Positions 9,311-17,542 of a DNA stretch of 64,000 bases are shown piece after piece. Under the pieces are notes generated by a model. That model saw nothing but the letters and a program-made list of their open reading frames with translations. It searched no databases and had not been told where the DNA came from. Origin of the DNA: JAVBLY01 sp031553035 (GTDB lineage: Bacteria > Bacillota > Clostridia > Peptostreptococcales > Anaerovoracaceae); assembly GCA_031553035.1 (NCBI GenBank), contig JAVBLY010000006.1:491061-555060 (forward strand), read 5' to 3'. Position 1 is the stretch's first letter. Each line of letters starts with the position of its first letter. Made by a program: the position numbers and the translations under genes.

Positions 9311-10366
9311 TTAAATAATTTTTTTGGATTCAACGACTTGATCCCGCATATCTCCCATGATTGCTCTGGGAACGGGGAGGGTGATCATTGTGTGGAGTCC
9401 CGGTTCGGCGTTGATGATCCTTGGAATCATATTGACCGTTATGGCATATGTTCCTATACCGCCCGGTATTTCAGGTGTATTTGCTAGGTTGACGTCGGGA
9501 GTTCCCTTGATGATCACATAGTCGCCTGTGTTGACTCCCACCTGTTCCGGTTCGATTTGCTGAGGATGATCCATTTCGATCTTCATTTCGCCATCCACAT
9601 ACCCGTAGCCTTTCATTGCAACGCCTGCAACATTACCGGCTTTGGCAAAACCGTATTTTGACTTTCTGTCAACATCTGTAGTAATTGGCTCCATGCCTTG
9701 TTCAACTTTTTCTATCGGCCAGCCTATGGCTTCGCCTATCATGCCTATGGATTCGGGGAATCCTACGTGTCCTGCCATTGTTCCATTCTTTACTCTGTTA
9801 TTGAAATCTTCAACTTCCAGACCGATCCCCTGTTCTTCCATTACTGCCGGACCGAAGGGTGAAAGGCTGTTGACTCTTCTGGCCAGAATGCTCTCAACGT
9901 CTTCGCAGCATCCGGTCATGACTATTACCAGAAGGTCCATGATGTGTCCGGGGTTTATTCCGGTTCCGAGAACCGAAACGCCGTTTGCCTTTGCGATTTT
10001 ATCCAGTTCTTTAGCAAGATCGGGAGACTGTGCCTTGGGAAAAGCCATTTCCTCTGCTGTTGTGATGCAGTTTATCTTTGCTTCAAGTACTTTCTTTATT
10101 TTGGGGAAGGCATTCTTTGTAAATGAATCCGTACAGAGAATGACAACATCTGCTGCTTTTTCCGTAATGACCTTGTCTGCCTCACCGATTATCACATCGG
10201 CCTTGTCTCCTTTATCCGCCGGAAGGTAATCAAATATGCTCTTTCCGAGCTTATCGCCCATGTCTATACAACCGACTATGTCTACTCCCCTTTTCTTAAG
10301 GAGCATTGCGGCAGCTCCCTGACCCATGGCTCCAAGTCCCCATAATATTACCTTTACATTTTCCAT
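9311..10366 (-). CDS. ord: 2,4-diaminopentanoate dehydrogenase
   Basis: A 351-residue NAD(P)-dependent dehydrogenase that deaminates 2,4-diaminopentanoate to 2-amino-4-ketopentanoate, the step between OraSE and OrtAB. The Rossmann glycine motif ILWGLGAMGQG is at the very N-terminus. I start at the ATG 10364-10366 with AAGGAGG 6 nt upstream; the open frame continues upstream for 90 codons, but that stretch contains the sigma-54 promoter and is non-coding. First gene of the minus-strand ornithine operon. Confidence 0.95.
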   Translation of the reverse strand: MENVKVILWGLGAMGQGAAAMLLKKRGVDIVGCIDMGDKLGKSIFDYLPADKGDKADVIIGEADKVITEKAADVVILCTDSFTKNAFPKIKKVLEAKINCITTAEEMAFPKAQSPDLAKELDKIAKANGVSVLGTGINPGHIMDLLVIVMTGCCEDVESILARRVNSLSPFGPAVMEEQGIGLEVEDFNNRVKNGTMAGHVGFPESIGMIGEAIGWPIEKVEQGMEPITTDVDRKSKYGFAKAGNVAGVAMKGYGYVDGEMKIEMDHPQQIEPEQVGVNTGDYVIIKGTPDVNLANTPEIPGGIGTYAITVNMIPRIINAEPGLHTMITLPVPRAIMGDMRDQVVESKKII

Positions 10367-10433
10367 ACAAATCCTCCTTAGTTTAATTGTAATAACGCTT
10401 AAGCGAAAAGTTTCGTGCTTTGTACTAAAATAA

Positions 10434-10451
10434 ATGCAAAGCCTATGCCAA
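10434..10451 (-). promoter_or_regulatory. Sigma-54 (-24/-12) promoter of the ornithine operon
   Basis: On the minus strand the bases read TTGGCATAGGCTTTGCAT, against the sigma-54 consensus TGGCAC-N5-TTGCW: GG and GC are exactly 10 bases apart and the -12 element is perfect. The predicted start is near 10424, giving a leader of roughly 58 nt before ord. A 10-bp palindrome (CGCTTAAGCG, 10397-10406) lies in that leader. The seen match is strong; the assignment to the activator at 12620 is inference. Confidence 0.8.
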
Positions 10452-10576
10452 GGGTTCGTAAGAAAATGAGTAAAAAGAGTAAGGCTTGTCCGTCGTTGAA
10501 AAATCAACAAAAAATGGATAGCTTCCTGAATGGGAAGGAACGGTTGCTCTATGAGATTACAAAAAAATATGTTAAG

Positions 10577-10614
10577 TGCAAATATTGTTGCATATATGAG
10601 CAAATATATTTGCA
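10577..10614. promoter_or_regulatory. Paired palindromes, candidate upstream activator sites
   Basis: TGCAAATATTGTTGCA (10577-10592) and AGCAAATATATTTGCA (10599-10614) agree at 13 of 16 positions, each is palindromic, and they sit 22 bp apart, two helical turns. They lie about 130-180 bp upstream of the sigma-54 promoter, the usual place for enhancer sites of bacterial enhancer-binding proteins. A further small palindrome (GTTGA-AAAA-TCAAC, 10495-10508) lies between. Confidence 0.6.
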
Positions 10615-10674
10615 ATAATCGTGAATGTTTTGACAAGGAATATCAAGTGGATGGAAAAAGTCGATCGCTGCTTA

Positions 10675-10725
10675 TTGACATTTGTAAATGGTATGTTATC
10701 ATATTACTGACCGATAGGTCAGTAA
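10675..10725 (+). promoter_or_regulatory. tetR-MFS promoter with palindromic TetR operator
   Basis: TTGACA (10675-10680) and TATCAT (10697-10702) form a sigma-70 promoter with a 16-bp spacer. Immediately downstream, covering the expected start point, is a perfect inverted repeat of TTACTGACC and GGTCAGTAA with a 4-bp centre (10704-10725). Such sites are typical for TetR-family autorepression, so the repressor at 10779 very likely binds here. Confidence 0.8.
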
Positions 10726-10778
10726 TGATCCGACATGACAATAATTACTGTGCTTAACAAACCAGAAGGCAGGAGAAA

Positions 10779-11378
10779 ATGGCAAGAAGACGAATGGATG
10801 CTGAAGATGCAAGGGAGCTGATCCTTAAGAAGGGGAGGGAGCTTTTTATAGAAAAAGGCTATTCCCATGCGACCATGGAAGAGCTTCGGAAACGATGCGG
10901 TATGAGCAAGGGGAATCTGTATTACCATTTTCAGACAAAAGATGAAATATTCATCCAGGTGCTCATAAGGCACAGCGAAATAGTAATGGAGGATTTTCAG
11001 GTGAGAACAGCGGATCTTAAATCGGCAGAAGACAAGCTCATGATTCTGGCCGAGGTCTGGGGAGAGGATGCCGTGAATCCGTTCATGCAGAATATGGATG
11101 AGATCACAAGGGAAATCAATGTTGACGAAGAGCTTCTGGCGCCTGCACTTGCGGAGCTGGACAAGATGAATCAGGTGATATATTCATTGATAAATGAAGG
11201 AATGGATAGCGGCGAACTGAAACAAGATGATCCGGGGCGCCTGGGAACGGCAATCTTGTCGATTCTGGATGGTACATCCATACTTTGTCTGGGTTTACCG
11301 ACCATCAAAGAAGAAAATTATGTTGCAGTTCACCGTGAAAACATGGGGATATTGTTAGAGGGGCTAAAGGAGGACTAA
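10779..11378 (+). CDS. TetR/AcrR family transcriptional regulator
   Basis: A 199-residue one-domain-plus-ligand-pocket repressor. The N-terminal helix-turn-helix spans about residues 10-60 (ATMEELRKRCGMSKGNLYYH is the classic TetR recognition region); the rest is the divergent effector-binding part. AGGAGA precedes the ATG. The gene ends 1 bp before the MFS start, so it probably controls that pump and itself through the palindrome at 10704. The ligand is not predictable. Confidence 0.93.
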   Translation: MARRRMDAEDARELILKKGRELFIEKGYSHATMEELRKRCGMSKGNLYYHFQTKDEIFIQVLIRHSEIVMEDFQVRTADLKSAEDKLMILAEVWGEDAVNPFMQNMDEITREINVDEELLAPALAELDKMNQVIYSLINEGMDSGELKQDDPGRLGTAILSILDGTSILCLGLPTIKEENYVAVHRENMGILLEGLKED

Positions 11379-11379
11379 T

Positions 11380-12639
11380 ATGACCGATAATACTAAAGAT
11401 AATTCAAATGATACTAAGCAGGTTTTTTATCAGGAACATTGGAAGAAAAATGTAAGTTTGTTCCTTGGAGGGCAGGCAGTGACGCTCATTGGCTCATCTC
11501 TTGTGAGCTATGCGATCATGTGGCATGTGACGCTGGAGACAGGATCCGGGAGCGTCATGACGTTGTTTGTCATAGCAACAATGCTTCCACTGTTTATCGT
11601 TTCGCCATTTGCAGGGATATGGGCGGACAGATTCAACCGGAAGTATATAATAAATATAGCGGATCTATCCATTGCTGCAGTCACTCTAATCATAGCGGTC
11701 TGCTTCACAATGGGGATCACCAATATAGGTCTGCTATTCGTCTGCGCAATCATAAGAAGTGCCGGTCAGGGCATACAGATGCCGGCTGTAACAGCTCTTA
11801 TTCCTCAGATTACTCCAAAGGATCAGCTGGTCAGGATCAACGGAATCAACATGGCCATTCAGTCATTGTCCATGCTTGGATCGCCGGCTCTTGCAGGTTT
11901 TCTTCTTACCATCGCCCCTATGCAGATCATTTTCTATGTGGATGTTGTAACTGCACTGGTAGGGGTGTTCATCCTGTTTTTCCTGGTGAAAAATCCAAAG
12001 AGGAGCAGGGAAGAAGTTGAGCTTGCCAACGCGAGAAGCTATTTTACGGATCTAAAGGACGGGATCAGATATATCAGGGATCATGTGTTTATCAAAAGAT
12101 TTATAGTTATTGCCATAATGTTCAATATACTACTGGCTCCGGCGATGTATCTTTCCATACTGCAGGTGACGAGGAATTTTGGGCCGGATGTCTGGAGGCT
12201 GTCAGCCGTGGAAATTTGTTTTTCCGTCGGGATGATGCTGGGAGGAATAATAATCGCCGTCTGGGGTGGGTTTAGGAACAAGACAGTAACATGTTTTCTT
12301 GGTGTGGTCGTGTTCGGACTGTCAACAGTCGGACTGGGCGTGATGGGAGTCTTCATACCGTATCTCATATGCATCGGGATATCGGGACTTGCGGTTCCGG
12401 CATTCAATACTCCCATGGCGGCTATCTTTCAAACGAAGATCGATGAAAACTTTATGGGTAGAGTAATGAGCGTACTTGCCATGATATCCAGTCTGGCAGT
12501 GCCTCTGGGTATGCTGGTATTCGGACCGCTGGGCGACAAAATATCAATAGATCTAATCATGATCATTACCGGTGGGTGCACCGTTGTGGTTTCGATCTAC
12601 TTTTTAATCGATAAAAAGCTTATGGAAGCTGGGAGGTAA
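11380..12639 (+). CDS. MFS transporter, drug-efflux (DHA3/MefA-like) type
   Basis: A 419-residue major facilitator with about 12 membrane helices. The GIWADRFNRKYI loop between helices 2 and 3 is the MFS signature. It resembles macrolide-efflux/enterobactin-exporter-like MFS proteins. AAAGGAGG of its ribosome site overlaps the end of tetR. Control by the neighbouring TetR implies an inducible exporter. Its last 20 bases overlap the end of the convergent sigma-54 activator gene. Confidence 0.88.
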   Translation: MTDNTKDNSNDTKQVFYQEHWKKNVSLFLGGQAVTLIGSSLVSYAIMWHVTLETGSGSVMTLFVIATMLPLFIVSPFAGIWADRFNRKYIINIADLSIAAVTLIIAVCFTMGITNIGLLFVCAIIRSAGQGIQMPAVTALIPQITPKDQLVRINGINMAIQSLSMLGSPALAGFLLTIAPMQIIFYVDVVTALVGVFILFFLVKNPKRSREEVELANARSYFTDLKDGIRYIRDHVFIKRFIVIAIMFNILLAPAMYLSILQVTRNFGPDVWRLSAVEICFSVGMMLGGIIIAVWGGFRNKTVTCFLGVVVFGLSTVGLGVMGVFIPYLICIGISGLAVPAFNTPMAAIFQTKIDENFMGRVMSVLAMISSLAVPLGMLVFGPLGDKISIDLIMIITGGCTVVVSIYFLIDKKLMEAGR

Positions 12640-14029
12640 AACCGTATTTTCTCAGTTTATGCTGAAGCGTTTGTCTTTTCATTCCAAGAATAGCGGCCGT
12701 CTTTGAGATATTGCCGCTGTTTGTTTTAAGAGTTTCTTTGATGATTTCGATCTCGATGTTTTCAAGATAAATATCCAGGGTTTCTTCACTGCTGTCAAAT
12801 GCTCTTCTGGCAGGAGTGTCGGTATATCTGTGGCTTTCGGGAATATGAATGTCTTCTGCCGTCAGTGCATGTTCATTACCGGACATGGAAACCGCCGCCA
12901 TGATTATATTCTCCAGCTCCCTTATGTTCCCTGGATAATCATAGGATTTGAGCTTTGCTTTGGCATCATCTGCAATCATCCAGATCTCCCTGTTATTTTT
13001 TTCATTATGCTTTTTTAGGAAAAAATCGGCAAGGACGGAGATATCATCGGTTCGCTCTCTCAGAGTGGGTGCGTCAAGGCTGATTATATTTATCCTATAA
13101 TAAAGATCCTTCCGCAATCTACCGGAGTCGATGAGAACTTCTGCCGGCTCGTTTATGGTCGCCATGATCCTTACATCGACAGGTATGTCTTCCATTCCTC
13201 CAACACGGCGTATATAGTCTTCCTGAAGTACTCTAAGGAGCTTGCCCTGAAGATCGTAGGGCATGGCGCTTATTTCATCCAACAGAAGGGTTCCTCCCTG
13301 GGCCTGTTCAAAGAGTCCGGCTCTGTCAACTGCTCCTGTGTAACCGCCTTTGACCGTGCCGAAGAGAATTCCTTCCAGCAGATTTTCCGGAAGGGCAGCG
13401 CAGTTCTGGGCAATGAAAGGATGGTTTTTTCTTTTGCTGGCATAGTGTATGCTCTGGGCAATCAGTTCCTTGCCGGTACCGGTCTCTCCTGATATGAAGA
13501 CTGTGGATTCGGAGCAGGCTGCTTTCCGGGCATTTACTATCAGTTTTTTAAAATCGGGATTTTCCCCGATGATATCGTCAAATTCATATTTCTTTATTCT
13601 GGGATTCTGTTTGGGTTTGTTTTTGGCAGGCTGATTTTTCAGTTTGATTATGGTCCCCGCCATTTTGTGAAGCTCCGTTATGTCCTTTGCTATTTCTATC
13701 GCGCCCAGGATTTGACCGTCGTCTATAACGGGAACCGTTGTATTACGGGTCGTTATTTCTACGCCGTTTCTATTCTTGTAGGTCTGCTGTTTGTCCAGGG
13801 TGGAAAGCTTTTCTTTCAGGGCAAGAAGTAGTGTGCTCTCATCGTCTGAAAGGTTTGGAAATACATCCTTCAAGGGCTTCTTAAGTACATCGTCTGCCTG
13901 CATCTTTTCAAGATCTGCCATAGCCTGGTTATACATTACGGTATTACCGTTTCGGTCGACTACATGGACGCCTTCCTTCATGAGTTTCAGGATCTCATCA
14001 ATTATTTTTTTGTATTCTTTTATCTTCAA
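12620..14029 (-). CDS. Sigma-54-dependent activator, PAS-AAA+-Fis type (RocR-like)
   Basis: A 469-residue enhancer-binding protein. A PAS sensor covers about residues 11-120, the AAA+ domain has Walker A GETGTGKE (181-188), the sigma-54 contact loop as GGYTGA (228-233; GAFTGA in most families) and Walker B GTLLLDEI, and a Fis-type helix-turn-helix ends the protein (SKTAAILGMKRQTLQHKL). The arrangement is that of RocR, the arginine/ornithine catabolism activator. The start is a TTG with AAAGG 9 nt upstream. It follows the 14060 gene by 30 nt. I infer that it drives the sigma-54 promoter of ord, perhaps sensing ornithine through PAS. Confidence 0.9.
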   Translation of the reverse strand: MKIKEYKKIIDEILKLMKEGVHVVDRNGNTVMYNQAMADLEKMQADDVLKKPLKDVFPNLSDDESTLLLALKEKLSTLDKQQTYKNRNGVEITTRNTTVPVIDDGQILGAIEIAKDITELHKMAGTIIKLKNQPAKNKPKQNPRIKKYEFDDIIGENPDFKKLIVNARKAACSESTVFISGETGTGKELIAQSIHYASKRKNHPFIAQNCAALPENLLEGILFGTVKGGYTGAVDRAGLFEQAQGGTLLLDEISAMPYDLQGKLLRVLQEDYIRRVGGMEDIPVDVRIMATINEPAEVLIDSGRLRKDLYYRINIISLDAPTLRERTDDISVLADFFLKKHNEKNNREIWMIADDAKAKLKSYDYPGNIRELENIIMAAVSMSGNEHALTAEDIHIPESHRYTDTPARRAFDSSEETLDIYLENIEIEIIKETLKTNSGNISKTAAILGMKRQTLQHKLRKYGFTSQLP

Positions 14030-14059
14030 TTCAATATGCCTTTCAGGTCGTCTGATAAA

Positions 14060-15034
14060 CTATCTGCGCCACCAGACTTTGCGGGAGTGCTTTGCAAGTG
14101 GATTTCTCTTCAGCTGTCTGGCTTTCGCCAAAAGGTTTTTTTCTGTATTGAGTCTGGGTTTGATTATTGCCGTATCCAAAAGCATGTCCAGCATATCCCC
14201 AGCTTCTTCTTCGTTTTTTGAGATGCCTTCGCTGATCAGTTTTCCGGCGTCGACAGCCAGATGTTCTACGATTATTGGTTCTTTATATGCTTCGATTTCC
14301 TGAAGCATGTAATGCCTTGCGGTCACTTTTGTATCCTGAAAATCAAAGATCTTTTTTTGCTGCCGCGAGATTTTATCGATAAAAACATAGTTTTCGTAGC
14401 CGTACTTTTTTATGAATTTTTTAAGTTCTATTTTTGTATTGAGAAAGTAGAGCTTGTCAACAGTCTTTACTGCCTGGACGATTTTGATACCTTCCTCTTT
14501 GTCATAGATGAGATGATTCAGGATATTTATTGCGCTATCTTTCCCAAGAGGCTTGAGCAGCAGAGTCAGCCTGTGCTCGATTTCGGGTCTCGCCAGGTTC
14601 ATATTATCTATTATGGTATTTATTTCTTCATGTGCTCTCCTTGATGCCGTCCTGTATGCGGCATCTCCGTAGAAAAAAACCAGAGTGTCTGCCTCCCTTG
14701 CGTATTTCAAAGCGCTTTCTGCGTCGTTTGAAGTGATTATGCCGGTAAAATGATCGCGGATCTTGTTCCTGGGAACAAGATTCAGATGAGTTGCCTTTTC
14801 TTTCATTGCTGCCAGGGTGCTGTCTTCGATAGGCATGATGATCTCACCGGAAAGCCTCAGTGTTCTCAGGATCAGCTCGGGATCTTCTTTGAACGGAAAG
14901 GCATCACCATCTTTAATGGATATCTTGTTGTTTGATATGTCCAGATACTTAAGGTCTCTGCCGGCAAGCCACTTGCCCGGCTCATCTTCTTCCAGTACTT
15001 TGATGATGTCCAGATCTTCGCTTTTAATTTTCAT
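14060..15034 (-). CDS. Protein resembling the C-terminal part of CCA-adding/poly(A) polymerase enzymes
   Basis: A 324-residue protein I do not recognise as a named gene. Residues of about 45-110 look like the neck region of tRNA nucleotidyltransferases: DPELILRTLRLSGE, then TLAAMKEKATHLNLVP and RNKIRDHFTGII. The catalytic nucleotidyltransferase head (GG and DxD motifs) that should precede this is absent. The rest is helical with a basic C-terminus (KVWWRR). GAGGAG lies upstream of the ATG, so the short form is a real start and not a broken gene. It is 30 nt before the sigma-54 activator and probably cotranscribed. Function unknown; an RNA-binding role is possible. Confidence 0.6.
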   Translation of the reverse strand: MKIKSEDLDIIKVLEEDEPGKWLAGRDLKYLDISNNKISIKDGDAFPFKEDPELILRTLRLSGEIIMPIEDSTLAAMKEKATHLNLVPRNKIRDHFTGIITSNDAESALKYAREADTLVFFYGDAAYRTASRRAHEEINTIIDNMNLARPEIEHRLTLLLKPLGKDSAINILNHLIYDKEEGIKIVQAVKTVDKLYFLNTKIELKKFIKKYGYENYVFIDKISRQQKKIFDFQDTKVTARHYMLQEIEAYKEPIIVEHLAVDAGKLISEGISKNEEEAGDMLDMLLDTAIIKPRLNTEKNLLAKARQLKRNPLAKHSRKVWWRR

Positions 15035-15197
15035 AGTTTCTGTTCTCCTCGAAATGTGGATCTCCCCTTGGAATAGAGGTGCTCATTTATTTGCACCTTA
15101 TGGATATTGTACTATTTTTACGGGAAAAAGTAAATCAACAGCGGTATTTATGATAGAATCAAAAGGTGGCAAAATCAAAGAATCGGTAATGGGAGAT

Positions 15198-16109
15198 ATG
15201 GATAACAAAAAAAGACAACAACAAATAGGTATGATATGCGCAGTTTCCTGCGCTGTGATATGGGGGATACTTCCGGTTTACTGGAAGAGCCTTGAATCCA
15301 TCAATTCCTTTATGATCATGTTTTACAGACTGCTCCTGGCATTTATTGTGGTTCTGGTAGTCTGTCTCATCAAATACAAGCCTGAAGGTATACTGAAGCC
15401 TCTCAAAAACAAAAAGGTCATACCGATGTTCTTTTTTGCAGGATTTATCATATCCGTCAACTGGAGCACATATATATGGGCCGTAAATGCCGGCCACATC
15501 ATCCAGACCAGCATCGGCTACTATATTGAGCCTCTTTTTGTCGCCATTCTGGGGCTCATAATATTTCATGAAAAGCTTAACAAATATAAGACAATCGCCA
15601 TTATTTTGGCGGCTATAGGAGTTTGTATCATGATCGTCTCATACGGTCAGCCTCCTACTATAGCTCTGGTTCTTGCGGTATCATTTGCAGTTTATGCGGC
15701 TCTGAAGAAAAAACTTCAGGCACCTGCCCTCCTTGCTCTGCTGTATGAGACAGGGCTAATGCTGCCTATCGTAATTCCGTGCATCATATTCATGGAAGTT
15801 ACCGGAAGAGGAGTCATTGGGACTGCGGATGTAAATCAGATAATATTATTATCATTCTCCGGGATCCTGACAGCCATACCGCTATCACTTTTCGGTCTTG
15901 CAGCAAACAGGGTGAGCATCATCACTCTAGGGCTTACCGAATACTTGTCTCCGTCTCTGAACCTGGCAATAGGTATCTTCATTTATTCCGAGCCCTTTGA
16001 CATGATTCAGCTTGCAGGTTTTATTGTGATATGGATCGGTCTGGCTGTCTTCACCATAGGCGAAGTCAAAGGATTCTCAAGCGGAGGCGAAGGTGTGGAG
16101 CGGCTTTAA
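15198..16109 (+). CDS. rarD: RarD/EamA-like permease (DMT superfamily)
   Basis: A 303-residue protein with about 10 membrane helices, following RarD closely (GILPVYWKSLE near the start, NWSTYIWAVNAGH and SIGYYIEPL in the middle). RarD proteins are putative exporters or importers of small metabolites; substrate unknown. No good ribosome site marks the start: I take the ATG at 15198 by homology, with ATG 15189 as alternative; longer upstream frames would overlap the divergent gene. A weak hairpin (AGCGGC/GCTGCT) overlaps the stop codon and may terminate. Confidence 0.82.
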   Translation: MDNKKRQQQIGMICAVSCAVIWGILPVYWKSLESINSFMIMFYRLLLAFIVVLVVCLIKYKPEGILKPLKNKKVIPMFFFAGFIISVNWSTYIWAVNAGHIIQTSIGYYIEPLFVAILGLIIFHEKLNKYKTIAIILAAIGVCIMIVSYGQPPTIALVLAVSFAVYAALKKKLQAPALLALLYETGLMLPIVIPCIIFMEVTGRGVIGTADVNQIILLSFSGILTAIPLSLFGLAANRVSIITLGLTEYLSPSLNLAIGIFIYSEPFDMIQLAGFIVIWIGLAVFTIGEVKGFSSGGEGVERL

Positions 16110-16135
16110 AGCTGCTTTTCGATTATTTCCATAAC

Positions 16136-16166
16136 TTGAATATGGATATGATAAATAGTATCATAT
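16136..16166 (+). promoter_or_regulatory. Promoter overlapping an 8-bp palindrome upstream of the class V gene
   Basis: TTGAAT (16136-16141) and TATCAT (16159-16164) are 17 bp apart. A perfect inverted repeat ATATGATA/TATCATAT (16146-16153 and 16159-16166, 5-bp centre) covers the spacer and the -10 box, the usual place for a repressor operator. No cognate regulator is evident nearby. Confidence 0.4.
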
Positions 16167-16229
16167 ATACATTATAAAACTTACAAATCAAGGAAATTAA
16201 GTCATTTAAAATGAGGAAAGGGTACCGCC

Positions 16230-17507
16230 ATGAATAAAGACAAATTCAAGTTCGATGTGGATCACGTAAGGGAACAGTTCCCCGCGCTTTCAAAGACTGT
16301 GAACGGAATACCTGCTGCATTTTTAGACGGCCCCGGCGGAACCCAGGTGCCAAAGAGAGTGGTTGATCAGATCAATGATTACCTCTACAGGACAAATGCG
16401 AATATACACGGCGTTTTTTTGACATCGGAGGAGAGCGACGAACGGACATGGAAAGCCAAAGAAACATTTGCAGACTTCTTTAACTGCGAAACGGAAGAAG
16501 TTGTTTTCGGGGAAAACTCCACCACAAATAACTTTAAGATATCATATGCACTGGCCAGAATGCTGAAACCTGGCGATGAAGTGCTGATAACCGACATAGA
16601 CCACGAGGGTAACAGGTCCCCTTGGAGAACTCTCGAGGACTTCGGCATAGTCGTCAACAGTGTAAATATCAATACCTTCGATATCACAGTTGATTTTGAA
16701 GATTTTCAGGCAAAGCTCAGCAACAGGACCAAACTTCTGGCTATCAACTGGGCTGCAAATTCCTGCGGCACGATCACAGATGTTAAGAAATTCATAAAAG
16801 CGGCCCATGACGTTGGCGCAATAACAGTGGTGGATGCAGTTCATTATGCTCCTCACAGATACATAGATGTGAAGGACATCGACACAGACATACTTGTCTG
16901 CTCATCATACAAATTTTTCGGACCTCATTTTGGTCTGGCATACATAAAAAAGAGTGTGGGAGAAGAATTCAAGACAGCAAGGGTCATAGCAGACGACAAC
17001 ACCGAAATGCCGTACAAGTTCGAAACCGGCACTATCGCAATGGAACTTGCCGCAGGTGCGGCGGAGGCAGTTGAATTCATAGCCGACATAGGGGAAAGAC
17101 ACATGAGTCATTTCCGGGATGAGACATCCAGATACACCGGAAGAAGAAAGAATATAGTAGCCGGAATGATGGCCATAGACGAATACGAGGAAGGACTGGC
17201 GTCACAGCTCAGAGAAGGATTAAGTGCAATGGAAGGGGTCAATGTATACGGACCTAAAGACGGGACCGAACGGACATCTACAGTTTCCTTTGATATCCTT
17301 GGAAAGAACTGCAACGACATTGCCAAATTCTTGGCAGAAAAAGGGATCTTTGTCTGGGACGGCGATTACTACGCTATAGAGACAATAACAAATGTCCTTA
17401 AACTTGAAGGGCAGGGCGGTCTTGTGAGGATAGGACTGGCTCCGTATACGATTCAGAGTGATATAGACAGAGTTCTTGCCGCAGTAAAGGAATATATCGA
17501 CGGCTAG
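16230..17507 (+). CDS. Class V aminotransferase, cysteine desulfurase-like (VC1184 type)
   Basis: A 425-residue PLP enzyme of the aminotransferase class V fold. The PLP lysine should be K228 in CSSYKFFGPH; the AFLDGPGGTQVP segment near the start and VVDAVHYAPH before the lysine fit the cysteine desulfurase-like subfamily rather than true SufS/NifS. The exact reaction is not known to me. It is followed 35 bp later by pta and could be cotranscribed with it. The protein has no obvious desulfurase partner genes (no SufU/IscU) around it. Confidence 0.82.
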   Translation: MNKDKFKFDVDHVREQFPALSKTVNGIPAAFLDGPGGTQVPKRVVDQINDYLYRTNANIHGVFLTSEESDERTWKAKETFADFFNCETEEVVFGENSTTNNFKISYALARMLKPGDEVLITDIDHEGNRSPWRTLEDFGIVVNSVNINTFDITVDFEDFQAKLSNRTKLLAINWAANSCGTITDVKKFIKAAHDVGAITVVDAVHYAPHRYIDVKDIDTDILVCSSYKFFGPHFGLAYIKKSVGEEFKTARVIADDNTEMPYKFETGTIAMELAAGAAEAVEFIADIGERHMSHFRDETSRYTGRRKNIVAGMMAIDEYEEGLASQLREGLSAMEGVNVYGPKDGTERTSTVSFDILGKNCNDIAKFLAEKGIFVWDGDYYAIETITNVLKLEGQGGLVRIGLAPYTIQSDIDRVLAAVKEYIDG

Positions 17508-17542
17508 GACAGGCAAGATGACATAGAAAAAGGAGCGGTAAA

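Noticed and set aside
9642..10229. Long + strand frame opposite ord
   Set aside because: Low-complexity Ser/Pro composition typical of antisense frames; ord is certain.
10367..10636. N-terminal extension of ord
   Set aside because: The ATG at 10366 has AAGGAGG and begins exactly at the Rossmann motif; the extension lies over the promoter.
10415..10757. Two small + strand frames upstream of tetR
   Set aside because: They cover the sigma-54 promoter, the palindromes and the tetR promoter, have no ribosome site and no family features.
14817..15197. Longer start of the RarD-like gene
   Set aside because: It would lie antisense to the 14060 gene and has no transport-family similarity.
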